Source: Marivivens geojensis (lineage in GTDB: Bacteria; Pseudomonadota; Alphaproteobacteria; Rhodobacterales; Rhodobacteraceae). Taken from it: a stretch of 64,000 nt of DNA. Position 1 is the first letter of the stretch; every line of letters begins with the position of its first letter. Both the position numbers and the translations under genes were made by a program. Location of the stretch: contig NZ_JALKCU010000001.1 of assembly GCF_023540835.1 (NCBI RefSeq), positions 868,001-932,000 on the forward strand, in the 5' to 3' direction. The notes below the pieces were generated by a model. The model saw only the letters and a list, made by a program, of their open reading frames with translations, did not search any database and was not told the DNA's origin. Below, one piece after another: positions 37,830 to 47,242 of the stretch.

Positions 37830-38998
37830 TGGCAACGGTAGACGCAGAATTCGAAAAAGGTCTCGGTTCCTCTAGCCGTATCATCTGGCTTGTTGTGGCG
37901 ACCGTCATAGTCTTCCTGATCTGGGCGAAGTTTGCGTGGGTTGATGAAATTGTTCGTGCCGATGGTCAGATCATTTCCGCCGCCCGCCCGCAGATCGTTC
38001 AGAACCTCGAAGGCGGTATCCTCGCGGAACTTTTGGTCAGCGAAGGGTCCGTTGTTGAGCCGGGTCAGGTCCTCGCGCGGCTGCGCGGAACGCAGTTTCA
38101 GGCAGCGGTGGATGACCTCGCCGATCAACTCGTGGCCGCAAGTATTCGCCGTGTCCGTCTCGAGGCAGAGATGGCGGGGCAGACCGATTTCGAGGTTGCC
38201 GCGATTTTCGCACAGCACAGCCCGACGACAGTTGCGTCTGAACGTGCGCTTCTGCAGGCGCGTCAGGCGGACTATCAGAGCCGTATCAGCGGGGCGCAGG
38301 CCGTCTTGCGCGAGACAGAGCGCGAATTGGCCTCGATGGAGGATATGTACCGCCGCGAGATCGTCGCGCTGTTCGAGGTGACGAACGCTCGCAAGGCCCA
38401 CTCGGATGCTCAGAACCGCTACAATGACATTGTGACGGGTGCAGAGCTGGAACGGGCGAATGAATACTCAGAGGTGCTACAAATCATCGGCACCCTGACC
38501 CAAGAACTGCGCATGGCTCAGGACCAACTGAACCGCACGGTTATCGTTGCGCCGATGAGGGGTGTGGTGAATAACCTTGCCGTCACGACAATTGGAGGCG
38601 TTGTCCGCCCAGGGGAAGAGATTTTCCAGATCATTCCATTGGACGACGAGTTGTTCGTTGAGGCTCATGTCAAACCCGAGGACATCGCCAACGTCCGCAC
38701 AGGGCAAGACGCAAATATCAAACTCTCGGCCTATGATTACACGATCTACGGCACCTTGAACGCGACGGTCGATTTCATTTCCGCCGACACGTTCAAGGAC
38801 GACCGTCGCCCCGATATTCCGCCGCACTACAAGGTGACGTTGCGTGTCGATCTCTCTGATCTGACCGATCGCCAACGCGAGATTGAGATTCGTCCGGGGA
38901 TGCAAGCGACGGTCGAATTGCACACTGGTGGGAAAACCGTGCTGCAATATCTCACGAAACCGCTCTATCGCGGGTCGGAGGCATTGCGCGAACGCTAA
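37829..38998 (+). CDS. HlyD-family type I secretion adaptor, LapC-like
   Basis: A 389-residue membrane fusion protein: one N-terminal transmembrane helix (residues ~15-33), biotinyl-lipoyl-like domain (PQIVQNLEGGILAELLVSEG), a coiled-coil hairpin (~95-230) and a C-terminal beta-barrel with the family pattern VKPEDIANVRTGQDANIKLSAYD. It bridges the ABC ATPase and TolC. Last gene of the adhesin operon, followed by an intrinsic terminator. Confidence 0.9.
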   Translation: MATVDAEFEKGLGSSSRIIWLVVATVIVFLIWAKFAWVDEIVRADGQIISAARPQIVQNLEGGILAELLVSEGSVVEPGQVLARLRGTQFQAAVDDLADQLVAASIRRVRLEAEMAGQTDFEVAAIFAQHSPTTVASERALLQARQADYQSRISGAQAVLRETERELASMEDMYRREIVALFEVTNARKAHSDAQNRYNDIVTGAELERANEYSEVLQIIGTLTQELRMAQDQLNRTVIVAPMRGVVNNLAVTTIGGVVRPGEEIFQIIPLDDELFVEAHVKPEDIANVRTGQDANIKLSAYDYTIYGTLNATVDFISADTFKDDRRPDIPPHYKVTLRVDLSDLTDRQREIEIRPGMQATVELHTGGKTVLQYLTKPLYRGSEALRER

Positions 38999-39033
38999 GT
39001 CCGCAAACCCATCACGACATTTTTTGACAACAG

Positions 39034-39066
39034 CAGGGGCCATTTGGCCCCTGTATTTGTGTTTCA
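39034..39066 (+). terminator. Terminator of the type I secretion operon
   Basis: Stem CAGGGGCCA (39034-39042) with TGGCCCCTG (39045-39053), effectively 8 bp with an ATTT loop, then a T-rich tail (TATTTGTGTTT). It starts 36 bp past the HlyD stop codon. The ~140 bp between it and clpP should contain the clpP promoter; I see no CIRCE-like element there. Confidence 0.75.
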
Positions 39067-39205
39067 TTGACCTTTTCCCACCATAGGAAGCGGGACCAAA
39101 GTGAGCAAAGCGGGCAGCTGGGCTTGAAGCCCCCCTAACTGACCACTAAGACTCTGTTTGGAAAACCCGTGTTATCGACGTGCGCGTCCCCAATTCGAGG
39201 CAGTG

Positions 39206-39829
39206 ATGATGAGAGACCCGATCGAGACCTATGCCAACCTTGTGCCCATGGTTGTCGAACAAACCGCGCGTGGCGAACGTGCTTACGATATTTTCTCGCG
39301 CCTGCTGAAGGAACGCATCATTTTCGTAAACGGTCCGGTGCATGACGGCATGGCGCAGCTCATCGTTGCGCAGCTTCTGTTCCTTGAATCGGAAAACCCG
39401 AAAAAAGAAATCAGCATGTATATCAACAGCCCGGGTGGTGTTGTGACCGCTGGTCTGTCGATCTACGACACCATGCAGTACATCCGTCCGAAGGTTTCGA
39501 CCCTTGTTGTTGGTCAGGCTGCGTCGATGGGGTCGGTCCTGTCGATGGCGGGCGAAAAAGGGATGCGCTTTGCGCTGCCGAACGCACGTATCATGGTGCA
39601 CCAGCCCTCTGGCGGTTATCAGGGTCAGGCAACGGACATCATGATCCATGCCCAAGAAACCCAGAAAATCCGCAACCAGTTGTATCAACTCTACGTCCAC
39701 CACACTGGACAGCCGCTTGAGGTCGTTGAGAAGGCGCTGGAGCGCGACAACTTTATGTCGCCGCAAGAAGCAAAAGACTGGGGTCACATCGACGAGATCC
39801 TGCAGAACCGTGGCGAAGCGGCGGAATAA
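39206..39829 (+). CDS. clpP: ATP-dependent Clp protease proteolytic subunit
   Basis: A 207-residue ClpP, serine protease that forms a 14-mer with ClpX or ClpA and degrades regulatory and damaged proteins. Catalytic Ser107 in GQAASMG and His132 in MVHQPSGG are visible; the conserved aspartate lies near residue 180. Of two adjacent ATGs (39206, 39209), the first is used; GAGG lies five bases upstream. clpX follows after 113 bp, the usual arrangement. Confidence 0.95.
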   Translation: MMRDPIETYANLVPMVVEQTARGERAYDIFSRLLKERIIFVNGPVHDGMAQLIVAQLLFLESENPKKEISMYINSPGGVVTAGLSIYDTMQYIRPKVSTLVVGQAASMGSVLSMAGEKGMRFALPNARIMVHQPSGGYQGQATDIMIHAQETQKIRNQLYQLYVHHTGQPLEVVEKALERDNFMSPQEAKDWGHIDEILQNRGEAAE

Positions 39830-39942
39830 TCCGCCCTTTGTTATTACTTTTTGGCGTTGTGGACCGGTCCGGCCTGCCATAGTCTCGGACTTCAAAGGCA
39901 CCGGACCGTTTACAACGACGACAGACGCCCAGGGGAACCAGT

Positions 39943-41211
39943 ATGGCGAATACGACAGGCAGCGACAGCAAAAACACCCTCTACTGCAGCTTCTGCGGTA
40001 AGAGTCAGCATGAGGTGCGCAAGCTGATCGCAGGCCCCACTGTGTTCATTTGTGACGAATGTGTCGAACTTTGCATGGATATCATTCGCGAAGAGACAAA
40101 GTCGTCGGGCCTAAAAACGACTGAGGGCGTCCCGACACCGCGCGACATCTGCAAGGTTCTGGATGACTATGTGATCGGTCAGGAACACGCAAAGCGCGTG
40201 CTCTCTGTTGCGGTGCATAACCACTACAAACGTCTGCATCACTCTGGTAAATCCGGAGAGATCGAACTGGCGAAATCGAACATCATGCTGATTGGCCCGA
40301 CAGGCTGCGGTAAAACGCTGCTTGCCCAGACCTTGGCCCGAATCCTCGATGTGCCGTTCACCATGGCGGATGCAACCACATTGACCGAGGCTGGTTATGT
40401 GGGCGAGGACGTTGAAAACATCATCCTGAAACTGCTTCAGGCGTCGGAATACAACGTAGAGCGGGCACAGCGTGGCATCGTCTATATCGACGAGGTCGAT
40501 AAGATTACCCGCAAGTCTGACAACCCGTCGATCACCCGTGACGTGTCGGGCGAGGGCGTTCAGCAGGCTCTGCTGAAGATCATGGAGGGCACTGTTGCAT
40601 CGGTTCCGCCGCAGGGTGGTCGTAAACATCCGCAGCAGGAATTCCTGCAGGTCGACACCACGAACATCCTGTTCATCTGTGGTGGTGCATTCGCGGGGCT
40701 GGATAAAATCATCGCGCAGCGCGGCAAGGGCTCTGGCATTGGCTTTGGCGCCGCTGTCAAAGAGAACGACGACCGTGGCGTGGGCGAGATCTTTAAAGAA
40801 CTCGAGCCCGAAGATCTGCTGAAATTTGGCCTGATCCCTGAATTTGTGGGCCGTCTGCCTGTGATCGCAACCCTCACCGATCTGGACGAGGACGCGCTGA
40901 TCATCATCCTGACCCAACCAAAGAACGCTCTGGTCAAACAATACCAGAAACTGTTCGAGATTGAGGGCGTTGACCTGACCTTTACCGATGACGCCCTGCG
41001 TGCGATCGCGAAAAAGGCCATCGACCGTAAGACAGGCGCGCGTGGTCTGCGTTCGATCATGGAAGATATCCTGCTCGACACGATGTTCGACCTGCCAGGT
41101 ATGGAAAACGTCACCGAAGTCGTCGTCAACGAAGAAGCCGTTGGCCCTGATGCCAAACCGCTGATGATCTTCGAAGAAGACGCTAAGGGCGAAAAAGCCA
41201 GCGCAAGCTAA
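39943..41211 (+). CDS. clpX: ClpX unfoldase, ATPase subunit of ClpXP
   Basis: A 422-residue AAA+ unfoldase that feeds substrates to ClpP. N-terminal zinc-binding domain with CSFC (Cys15, Cys18) and CDEC (Cys37, Cys40), Walker A GPTGCGKT near residue 120, Walker [11 protein letters not shown], sensor/pore loops and the ClpP-binding IGF loop (SGIGFGA near 267). Normal length. Ends in a terminator. Confidence 0.96.
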   Translation: MANTTGSDSKNTLYCSFCGKSQHEVRKLIAGPTVFICDECVELCMDIIREETKSSGLKTTEGVPTPRDICKVLDDYVIGQEHAKRVLSVAVHNHYKRLHHSGKSGEIELAKSNIMLIGPTGCGKTLLAQTLARILDVPFTMADATTLTEAGYVGEDVENIILKLLQASEYNVERAQRGIVYIDEVDKITRKSDNPSITRDVSGEGVQQALLKIMEGTVASVPPQGGRKHPQQEFLQVDTTNILFICGGAFAGLDKIIAQRGKGSGIGFGAAVKENDDRGVGEIFKELEPEDLLKFGLIPEFVGRLPVIATLTDLDEDALIIILTQPKNALVKQYQKLFEIEGVDLTFTDDALRAIAKKAIDRKTGARGLRSIMEDILLDTMFDLPGMENVTEVVVNEEAVGPDAKPLMIFEEDAKGEKASAS

Positions 41212-41232
41212 GGCGAAGCTATCCTGAAAGAG

Positions 41233-41258
41233 GGCCGTCCAAATTGGGCGGCCTTTTT
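41233..41258 (+). terminator. clpX terminator
   Basis: Eight-base-pair stem GGCCGTCC/GGGCGGCC with one G-U and loop AAATT, followed by TTTTT; 21 bp after the clpX stop. Confidence 0.85.
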
Positions 41259-41334
41259 CGTTGCTCACAATCCATATTGAAACACCCTGCGTTTGGTTCT
41301 AACGCAACGGCAACGCCAATAAAGGATCATCCAA

Positions 41335-41694
41335 ATGACGATGAAGCGCATTTTCACGGGTAGCCCATTCGAAGAAAAAATCGGTTATTGCCGTGCCGTT
41401 GTAGCTGGTGGTTTTGTCCACGTTGCGGGCACCGTAGGGCAGGGCGATGATGTCGTCGAACAGTGCAAGGCTGCGCTGACAACGATTTCGAACGCTCTCA
41501 AAGAAGCGGGTAGCGACCTGAGCAAGACCGTTCGTGTCACCTATTACCTGCCCGACGCGGCAGAGTTTGAACCCTGCTGGCCGACCCTGCGCGAGGTATT
41601 TGGCGCAAACCCGCCCGCAGCGACCATGGTCGAATGCAACCTGATCGACCCGAAATACCGGATCGAGATCGAAGTGACTGCACTCGCAAGCTAA
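41335..41694 (+). CDS. RidA-family enamine/imine deaminase
   Basis: A 119-residue YjgF/YER057c/UK114 protein, a trimeric hydrolase of reactive enamines formed by PLP enzymes. The C-terminal substrate arginine sits in [10 protein letters not shown], and the N-terminal [13 protein letters not shown] is typical. Slightly different from canonical RidA (which ends IEAIA), so a RidA paralogue is possible. AAAGGA precedes ATG. Confidence 0.82.
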   Translation: MTMKRIFTGSPFEEKIGYCRAVVAGGFVHVAGTVGQGDDVVEQCKAALTTISNALKEAGSDLSKTVRVTYYLPDAAEFEPCWPTLREVFGANPPAATMVECNLIDPKYRIEIEVTALAS

Positions 41695-41713
41695 AATCCC
41701 CTTTGCGGCGCGG

Positions 41714-41737
41714 CGGGCACTGGACCTTTGGTGCCCG
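41714..41737 (+). terminator. Hairpin after ridA, weak terminator
   Basis: Seven-base-pair stem CGGGCAC/GTGCCCG with a ten-base loop, 19 bp past the ridA-type stop. No T run follows, so termination is uncertain. Confidence 0.4.
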
Positions 41738-41776
41738 TTGCGACATAACCCAAGTGTCGATTTAAGGGAGCGGTCC

Positions 41777-42160
41777 ATGGGCCTTCTGAACATCATCAAA
41801 CGCCTGCTGACTTGGTGGGACGGACAAACCATTGGCACCCAACTGTTTACTTGGCGCAAAGGCGTCAAAGTTGGTGAAGATTCGCAGGGCAACATTTTCT
41901 ACAAGACCCGTGATGATTCCCGCCGTTGGGTGATCTTCAATGGAGAGATCGAAGCCTCGCGCATTGATCCTGACTGGCATGGCTGGCTGCACCGCACATT
42001 CGACACCGCGCCGAGCGAGGTTCCGTTGAACCACAAGCCGTGGGAAAAGCCGCATCAGGAAAACCTGACAGGCACCGCGATGGCCTATGCTCCTGCCGGT
42101 TCGATCCGCCGCGCACAGCCTGCAGAGCGTGCCGATTACGAGGCATGGCAGCCCGAATAA
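41777..42160 (+). CDS. NADH:ubiquinone oxidoreductase NDUFA12-family subunit
   Basis: A 127-residue homologue of the mitochondrial complex I accessory subunit NDUFA12 (B17.2), found in alphaproteobacterial complex I. Features: [29 protein letters not shown] and the arginine-rich [15 protein letters not shown] region. ATG at 41777 with AAGGGAGC upstream is chosen over an upstream in-frame start at 41738. Downstream mlaD starts 12 bp later, so the two are probably cotranscribed. Confidence 0.88.
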   Translation: MGLLNIIKRLLTWWDGQTIGTQLFTWRKGVKVGEDSQGNIFYKTRDDSRRWVIFNGEIEASRIDPDWHGWLHRTFDTAPSEVPLNHKPWEKPHQENLTGTAMAYAPAGSIRRAQPAERADYEAWQPE

Positions 42161-42172
42161 GGAGCTCGCCTC

Positions 42173-42634
42173 ATGGCTAATCACACCACAGAGACACTCG
42201 TCGGCGCCGCGGTTCTTGCCGTGGCTGTCGGCTTTTTGGGCTATGCGTCCAAATTCACCGATTTCGCGTCGGGTGGATCGGATTATGCTTTGAACGCCAG
42301 CTTCCGCTCGATTGAGGGCGTGAGCGTTGGCACCGACGTGCGCATGGTCGGCGTGAAGGTCGGCACGGTAAGCGACATCAAACTCGATACCGAATTGTTC
42401 CGCGCCACGACTGTTTTGTCGATGCGCGATGGCGTGCCTGTACCGAACGACAGCACTGCTGTGATCGCGTCCGAGGGTCTGTTGGGCGGTAACTTTGTTG
42501 AAATTCTGCCGGGTGCATCGTTTGACAACTATCAGCCGGGCGAAGAGATCCTTGATACTCAAGGCTCGGTTAGCCTGATGAACCTTTTGTTGAAGTTCGT
42601 CTCTGGTTCTGGCGACAGCGGAAGCTCGAACTGA
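42173..42634 (+). CDS. mlaD: MlaD-like outer-membrane lipid asymmetry protein
   Basis: A 153-residue inner-membrane-anchored MCE-domain protein: one N-terminal membrane helix (residues ~8-26) and an MCE domain with SIEGVSVGTDVRMVGVKVGTV. MlaD is the substrate-binding ring of the phospholipid transporter MlaFEDB; no other mla gene is in the window. Its stop overlaps the next start (TGATG). Confidence 0.85.
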   Translation: MANHTTETLVGAAVLAVAVGFLGYASKFTDFASGGSDYALNASFRSIEGVSVGTDVRMVGVKVGTVSDIKLDTELFRATTVLSMRDGVPVPNDSTAVIASEGLLGGNFVEILPGASFDNYQPGEEILDTQGSVSLMNLLLKFVSGSGDSGSSN

Positions 42635-42987
42635 TGCGCGCGCTGGCCTTTGCCCTTGCGCTCTTTGCTGCGCCCGTTGCAGCCCAAGAAGTCAGCGTAG
42701 CGCCCAAAGGCGAACTACGCGTCTTGGATAAAATCACAGGTGTGGTGAGCGATTTGGTTTTAGCCTCTGGCGAGGCGACAACCTTGGGCCATCTCACGGT
42801 GACTTTGGGCGAATGTCGCTATCCCACCGACAACCCCTCGGGCGATGCCTATGCCGAAGTGACCGTGATGTATCGCGACAACGCGACGCCCGCGTTTTCG
42901 GGCTGGATGATCGCCTCGGCCCCTGCGCTCAACGCGATGGACCACCCGCGCTACGACGTCTGGGTGCTGCGCTGTATCACTGAATAA
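42634..42987 (+). CDS. DUF2155 periplasmic protein
   Basis: A 117-residue protein with a Sec signal peptide (MRALAFALALFAAPVAAQ) and a DUF2155 domain (RVLDKITGVVSDL; a cysteine pair at CRY and RCITE that could form a disulfide). Alphaproteobacterial family of unknown role, usually next to mlaD or aat as here. Its last 37 bp overlap the convergent aat gene. Confidence 0.8.
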   Translation: MRALAFALALFAAPVAAQEVSVAPKGELRVLDKITGVVSDLVLASGEATTLGHLTVTLGECRYPTDNPSGDAYAEVTVMYRDNATPAFSGWMIASAPALNAMDHPRYDVWVLRCITE

Positions 42988-43601
42988 GCGGGCTCTATCG
43001 GGGCTTCTGCATTAAACCGTGCAGGCTCTGCCAGAGCCGTTTTCAATCGTTTTCGATATTCACCGCGTGGGATTTCGATCCCGCCCAGAGATGCCAAATG
43101 CGGCGTCAGGAATTGGGTGTCGAAGAGGGTGAACCCGTCGAGCCGTAGACGGTCGATCAGCCACGCCAGCGCGATCTTGGAGGCGTCGGTGCGGCGCGAA
43201 AACATGCTCTCACCGAAATAGGCCCCACCCAAGGCCACGCCGTAGCTGCCACCGATCAGGGAGTCGCCCTCCCAGACCTCGACCGAATGAGCAAAACCGG
43301 CCTCATAAAGCGCGGTGTAGAGCGCAAAGATGGTGTCGCTGATCCATGTCTCATCACGGTCAGCGCAGCCCTCTACGACTTGCACAAAAGCCGTGTCAAA
43401 GCTGACCCTGAACCCGCCCCTCTGCATTCGTTTGGCAAGGCTGCGCGAGATGTGGAAGCCGTCGATAGGGATTATGCCGCGAAAACGCGGGTCGACCCAG
43501 AACACCTCTGGATCATCGCGGGACTCTGACATGGGAAACACGCCCGACGCATAGGCGTTGAGCAGGAGTTCAGGTGTCAGGGCAGGGGCTTCGTCACGCA
43601 T
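42951..43601 (-). CDS. aat: Leucyl/phenylalanyl-tRNA--protein transferase
   Basis: A 216-residue Aat enzyme of the N-end rule pathway, which adds Leu or Phe to proteins beginning with Arg or Lys so that ClpAP can degrade them. Family signature GGSYGVALGGAYFGESMFS is visible near residue 120, with N-terminal GVFPM. ATG at 43601 is used; a GTG and an ATG 12-18 bases upstream are alternatives. The stop region overlaps the DUF2155 gene by 37 bp. Confidence 0.9.
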   Translation of the reverse strand: MRDEAPALTPELLLNAYASGVFPMSESRDDPEVFWVDPRFRGIIPIDGFHISRSLAKRMQRGGFRVSFDTAFVQVVEGCADRDETWISDTIFALYTALYEAGFAHSVEVWEGDSLIGGSYGVALGGAYFGESMFSRRTDASKIALAWLIDRLRLDGFTLFDTQFLTPHLASLGGIEIPRGEYRKRLKTALAEPARFNAEAPIEPAYSVIQRSTQTS

Positions 43602-43631
43602 GGTCCGCACCATAGGCACAGTTGCGGCATA

Positions 43632-43664
43632 GAAAAAGGGCGCGCTGTGGTAGCGCGCCCTTTT
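43632..43664 (-). terminator. Terminator of accB-accC
   Basis: Perfect 12-bp stem AAAAGGGCGCGC/GCGCGCCCTTTT (43634-43645 with 43653-43664), 7-base loop and TTTTT on the minus strand. Four bases past the accC stop and 31 bp before the aat start, so aat needs its own promoter or read-through. Confidence 0.85.
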
Positions 43665-43667
43665 AAA

Positions 43668-45011
43668 TCAGGTGTTGGCTTCGAGCCATTTTTCCAGCCA
43701 GTGGATGTTGTAGTTCCCTGACTGCACATCCGGTTCCGCGAGTAGCGCGTGGAACAGCGGGATCGTGGTATCGACGCCATCGACGATCAGTTCGCCCAAG
43801 GCACGATTCAAACGGGCCAAGGCTTCGGGACGGTCGCGACCATGCACGATCAGTTTCCCGATCAAGCTGTCGTAATAGGGCGGGATCGAATAGCCGTCAT
43901 ACAGCGCGGAATCCATCCGAACGCCCAGACCACCCGGCGCGTGATACTGCGTGATCTTGCCGGGGCAGGGGCTAAAGTTCGGGAGCTTTTCAGCGTTGAT
44001 CCGAACTTCAATCGCATGGCCGTTGATCTTGAGGTCGTCTTGGGTGAACGACAGGCCCTGCTTTGCAGCAACGCGGATCTGTTCACGCACGAGGTCGACG
44101 CCAAAGATGCCCTCGGTCACAGGGTGTTCCACCTGAAGGCGGGTGTTCATTTCGATGAAATAGAACTCTCCATCCTCATAAAGGAACTCGATGGTGCCAG
44201 CGCCCGAATAGCCCATCTTGCCGATTGCCTCAGCACAGATGCCACCGATACGGGCGCGCTCTTCTGCGGTGATGCAAGGGCCAGGGGCCTCTTCAAAGAC
44301 CTTCTGGTGACGACGCTGGAGCGAACAATCACGCTCGCCAAGGTGAACGCCGCCGCCCATACCGTCGCCGAAGACCTGCACCTCAATGTGGCGCGGCTTC
44401 TGGAGGTATTTCTCCATGTAGACTTCGGCGTTGCCAAATGCGGCTTTCGCTTCAGACCGTGCGGTCGAGAAGGCGGTTTCCAGCTCTTTCTCGTCCTTTG
44501 CCACTTTCATCCCGCGGCCACCGCCACCAGCGGTCGCTTTGATGATGACTGGGTAGCCCATGTCAGCCGCCGCTTTTTTCGCAGCAGCGATGTCAGGCAC
44601 GCCACCCGCAGAGCCCGGAACAACTGGGATGCCCAGCTTTTCGGCGGTTTCCTTTGCAGTGATCTTATCGCCCATCATGCGGATGTGTTCCGCCGATGGA
44701 CCGATAAAGGTCAGGCCGTGATCTTCGACGATCTGAACAAAGGCCGCGTTTTCCGACAAGAAGCCATAGCCCGGGTGGATCGCCTGAGCGCCCGAGATTT
44801 CACAAGCGGAAATGATCGCGGGGAAGTTTAGGTAGGATGCCGTGGAAGAGGGCGGTCCAATGCAGATCGCCTCGTCTGCCATACGGACGTGCATCGCATC
44901 AGCGTCAGCGGTCGAGTGGACCGCAACCGATTTGATACCCATCTCGCGGCAAGCGCGCACGACCCGAAGGGCAATCTCGCCACGGTTCGCAATGAGGATT
45001 TTATCGAACAT
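43668..45011 (-). CDS. accC: Acetyl-CoA carboxylase biotin carboxylase subunit
   Basis: A 447-residue ATP-grasp enzyme that carboxylates the biotin on AccB using bicarbonate and ATP, the first half of malonyl-CoA synthesis. Features: [20 protein letters not shown], glycine-rich [13 protein letters not shown] near 160, [26 protein letters not shown] near 275, and the active-site region EVRINAEKL. It follows accB by 11 bp. Confidence 0.96.
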   Translation of the reverse strand: MFDKILIANRGEIALRVVRACREMGIKSVAVHSTADADAMHVRMADEAICIGPPSSTASYLNFPAIISACEISGAQAIHPGYGFLSENAAFVQIVEDHGLTFIGPSAEHIRMMGDKITAKETAEKLGIPVVPGSAGGVPDIAAAKKAAADMGYPVIIKATAGGGGRGMKVAKDEKELETAFSTARSEAKAAFGNAEVYMEKYLQKPRHIEVQVFGDGMGGGVHLGERDCSLQRRHQKVFEEAPGPCITAEERARIGGICAEAIGKMGYSGAGTIEFLYEDGEFYFIEMNTRLQVEHPVTEGIFGVDLVREQIRVAAKQGLSFTQDDLKINGHAIEVRINAEKLPNFSPCPGKITQYHAPGGLGVRMDSALYDGYSIPPYYDSLIGKLIVHGRDRPEALARLNRALGELIVDGVDTTIPLFHALLAEPDVQSGNYNIHWLEKWLEANT

Positions 45012-45022
45012 GGGGCGCAGCC

Positions 45023-45517
45023 TTATTCGATGATAACGAGCGGAGCACCGAAATCGACCGGCGAACCATCAGCGACAATGATTGTCTTGATCTTGCCCGA
45101 TTTCGGCGACGGGATCTGGTTCATTGTTTTCATCGCTTCGATGATCAGCAGCGTGTCGCCTTCGTTCACGGTCTGGCCAACGGTGACGAACGGTGCCGCA
45201 CCAGGTTCAGCAGCGAGGTAAGCGGTACCAACCATCGGCGAGGTCACAGTGCCCGGGTGCGACGCAGGATCGTCGTTGGCAGCCGCAACAGGCGCGGCAG
45301 CGGCGGGCGCAGCAGCAGGTGCAGCGGCAGCAGCAGGCGCAGCGGGCATAGCCATCGTTTGAACGATTTGCTGTTGGCGGCTTACCCGAACGTTCAGGCT
45401 GTCGTTGTCGCCATATTCGCGGACGACTTCCAATTCGGTGAGGTCATTTTCGCGGAGGAGTTCTGCCAATGCGCGGATAAAATCCACATCGCCGTCGTGG
45501 CTGCGTTCTTTGCTCAT
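45023..45517 (-). CDS. accB: Biotin carboxyl carrier protein of acetyl-CoA carboxylase
   Basis: A 164-residue BCCP with the biotinylated lysine in EAMKTMNQI near residue 130 and a long alanine/proline-rich linker (residues ~65-90) between the N-terminal interaction region and the biotinyl domain. Standard accB-accC operon. Confidence 0.95.
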   Translation of the reverse strand: MSKERSHDGDVDFIRALAELLRENDLTELEVVREYGDNDSLNVRVSRQQQIVQTMAMPAAPAAAAAPAAAPAAAAPVAAANDDPASHPGTVTSPMVGTAYLAAEPGAAPFVTVGQTVNEGDTLLIIEAMKTMNQIPSPKSGKIKTIIVADGSPVDFGAPLVIIE

Positions 45518-45643
45518 CTTTTCTCGGCCCTTGCCATTACGTTGCGTCCGCCCTGAAAAAGTGCGGTTGGTTCTGGCTTATACGCCAATGAATAGAGGCT
45601 GGAAAGCGTTAGGCGTCGCCTTTCGGGGGTAATAAACGGCAAA

Positions 45644-45669
45644 CAGGCCCAACCATCGGGTCGGGCCTG
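45644..45669 (-). terminator. Hairpin after livF, probable terminator
   Basis: Eleven-position stem with one mismatch (CAGGCCCAACC/GGTCGGGCCTG) and a four-base loop, 42 bp beyond the livF stop. The minus strand continues with only scattered T residues, so the terminator is of moderate quality. Confidence 0.5.
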
Positions 45670-45710
45670 CAAGAAAATGTCGCAACCTTTGAGGTTTGCG
45701 CAATAACGTA

Positions 45711-46460
45711 TCAGATCGCCAGATATTTGGACCGAAGCGCCTCGTCTTCGAGGACTTCTTGGGCCGAGCCATCAAACACAACGGTACCAGTATCAAGGAT
45801 CACCGCGCGGTCCGCCAATTTCAGAGCGGCGACAGCGTTTTGTTCAACGATGATCGTGGTGATGCCCTGATCACGGATGATTTTGAGCGTCTTAGCGATC
45901 TCTTGAACGATCACAGGGGCTAGGCCTTCGTAAGGTTCGTCGAGAAGCAGAACTTTGATGTCACGGGCCAAGGCGCGCGCAATCGCAAGCATCTGCTGCT
46001 CACCGCCTGAAAGGGTGATCCCCTCTTGGGTGCGGCGCTCTTTGAGGCGCGGGAACAGTTCGTAGATGCGTTCCAACGACCAGCCGATCGGCGGTGCGAT
46101 CTGTGCGAGTTTCAGGTTCTCTTCGACCGTCAGGCCTGGAATGATGCAGCGATCTTCGGGAACGAGGCCGATGCCTGCCGCGGCAGCCTGATGCGATTTC
46201 ATCAGGTGCAGCGGCTGGTGGTCGAGCCAGATCTCACCGTGTTTCAGCGCGGGATCGTCCATACGTGCAATAGCCCGCAGGGTCGATGTTTTACCCGCAC
46301 CGTTACGGCCCAAGAGGGCGAGGATTTCGCCTTCGTGGATGTCAAAGCTGACGCCTTGCACAATGTAGCTTTCGCCGTAGTAGGCCTGAATGTCCCAGAC
46401 GCTGAGGTATTTGGCGTGGGTGGCGGCGTTGTTGACGTTTTTGTCGAACGGCTTGTTCAT
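45711..46460 (-). CDS. livF: Branched-chain amino acid-type ABC ATPase LivF
   Basis: A 249-residue HAAT-family ATPase: Walker A GRNGAGKTS near residue 52, signature LSGGEQQM, Walker B VLLLDEPYEGLAP, switch IVEQNA. Usually pairs with LivG. Start has AAGGGGG upstream, 11 bp after livG. Confidence 0.9.
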   Translation of the reverse strand: MNKPFDKNVNNAATHAKYLSVWDIQAYYGESYIVQGVSFDIHEGEILALLGRNGAGKTSTLRAIARMDDPALKHGEIWLDHQPLHLMKSHQAAAAGIGLVPEDRCIIPGLTVEENLKLAQIAPPIGWSLERIYELFPRLKERRTQEGITLSGGEQQMLAIARALARDIKVLLLDEPYEGLAPVIVQEIAKTLKIIRDQGITTIIVEQNAVAALKLADRAVILDTGTVVFDGSAQEVLEDEALRSKYLAI

Positions 46461-46471
46461 GATCAGCCCCC

Positions 46472-47230
46472 TTAGACCTGTGCTTCGCCCAAGTACGCTT
46501 CACGCACTTTGGGGTGGCCTTTGATGTTTTCCGGCGTTTCCTCGATCAGCGGCGTGCCCTGAGCGAGAACCGTGATCCGTTCCGCGAGAGAGAACACAAC
46601 GTGCATGTCGTGTTCGATGATCGCCATGGTGATGTCGCGTTTGTCCTTGATCTCTTTGAGAAGATCGATGGTGTTGTTGGTGTCAGCACGTGCCATCCCT
46701 GCGGTCGGTTCGTCGAGCAGCAGGAGTTTCGGGTTCTGCACCAGACACATCGCCATTTCCAAACGACGTTTATCACCGCGCGAAAGGCTGCCCGCATGCA
46801 TGTTGCGTTTGTCTTGCATGTTCACATCCAAGAGCATCTGCTCTGCCATTTCGACGATATCCTTTTCGGACTCGACAGTTTCGATGGCATGCATACGGAA
46901 CGCCCCGTCACGCTTTGCAAAGCAGGGGATCATCACGTTTTCGATCACCGACAGGTCGCTAAAGATTTCCGGTGTTTGGAACACGCGGGAAATGCCCATC
47001 TGGTTGATCTCGTGCGGTTTGCGGCCCAGCACCGACTGACCGTCAAACATGACCGAACCGGAGTCGGGGATCAGTTTGCCAACCAGACAGTTGAGCAGGG
47101 TCGATTTACCAGCGCCGTTCGGACCGATGATGGCGTGAACCGTGTTTTCTTTAACGGACAGGTTCACATCACCCAGTGCCTGCAACCCGCCGAAGCGTTT
47201 GTTGACGCCTTTGACTTCAAGAATACCCAT
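46472..47230 (-). CDS. livG: Branched-chain amino acid-type ABC ATPase LivG
   Basis: A 252-residue HAAT ATPase with Walker A GPNGAGKSTLLN near 36, signature LSRGDKRRLEMA (the variant typical of urea/amide-type LivG relatives, less common than LSxGQQ), Walker B LLLDEPTAGMA and switch IIEHDMHVV. Between livM and livF in the operon. Confidence 0.9.
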   Translation of the reverse strand: MGILEVKGVNKRFGGLQALGDVNLSVKENTVHAIIGPNGAGKSTLLNCLVGKLIPDSGSVMFDGQSVLGRKPHEINQMGISRVFQTPEIFSDLSVIENVMIPCFAKRDGAFRMHAIETVESEKDIVEMAEQMLLDVNMQDKRNMHAGSLSRGDKRRLEMAMCLVQNPKLLLLDEPTAGMARADTNNTIDLLKEIKDKRDITMAIIEHDMHVVFSLAERITVLAQGTPLIEETPENIKGHPKVREAYLGEAQV

Positions 47231-47242
47231 TGGTTTCTCTCC

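Noticed and set aside
39067-39205. Heat-shock CIRCE element upstream of clpP
   Set aside because: No TTAGCACTC-N9-GAGTGCTAA-like inverted repeat is present.
40111-41268. 385-codon minus-strand frame across clpX
   Set aside because: Antisense shadow of clpX; low-complexity histidine/glutamine-rich composition.
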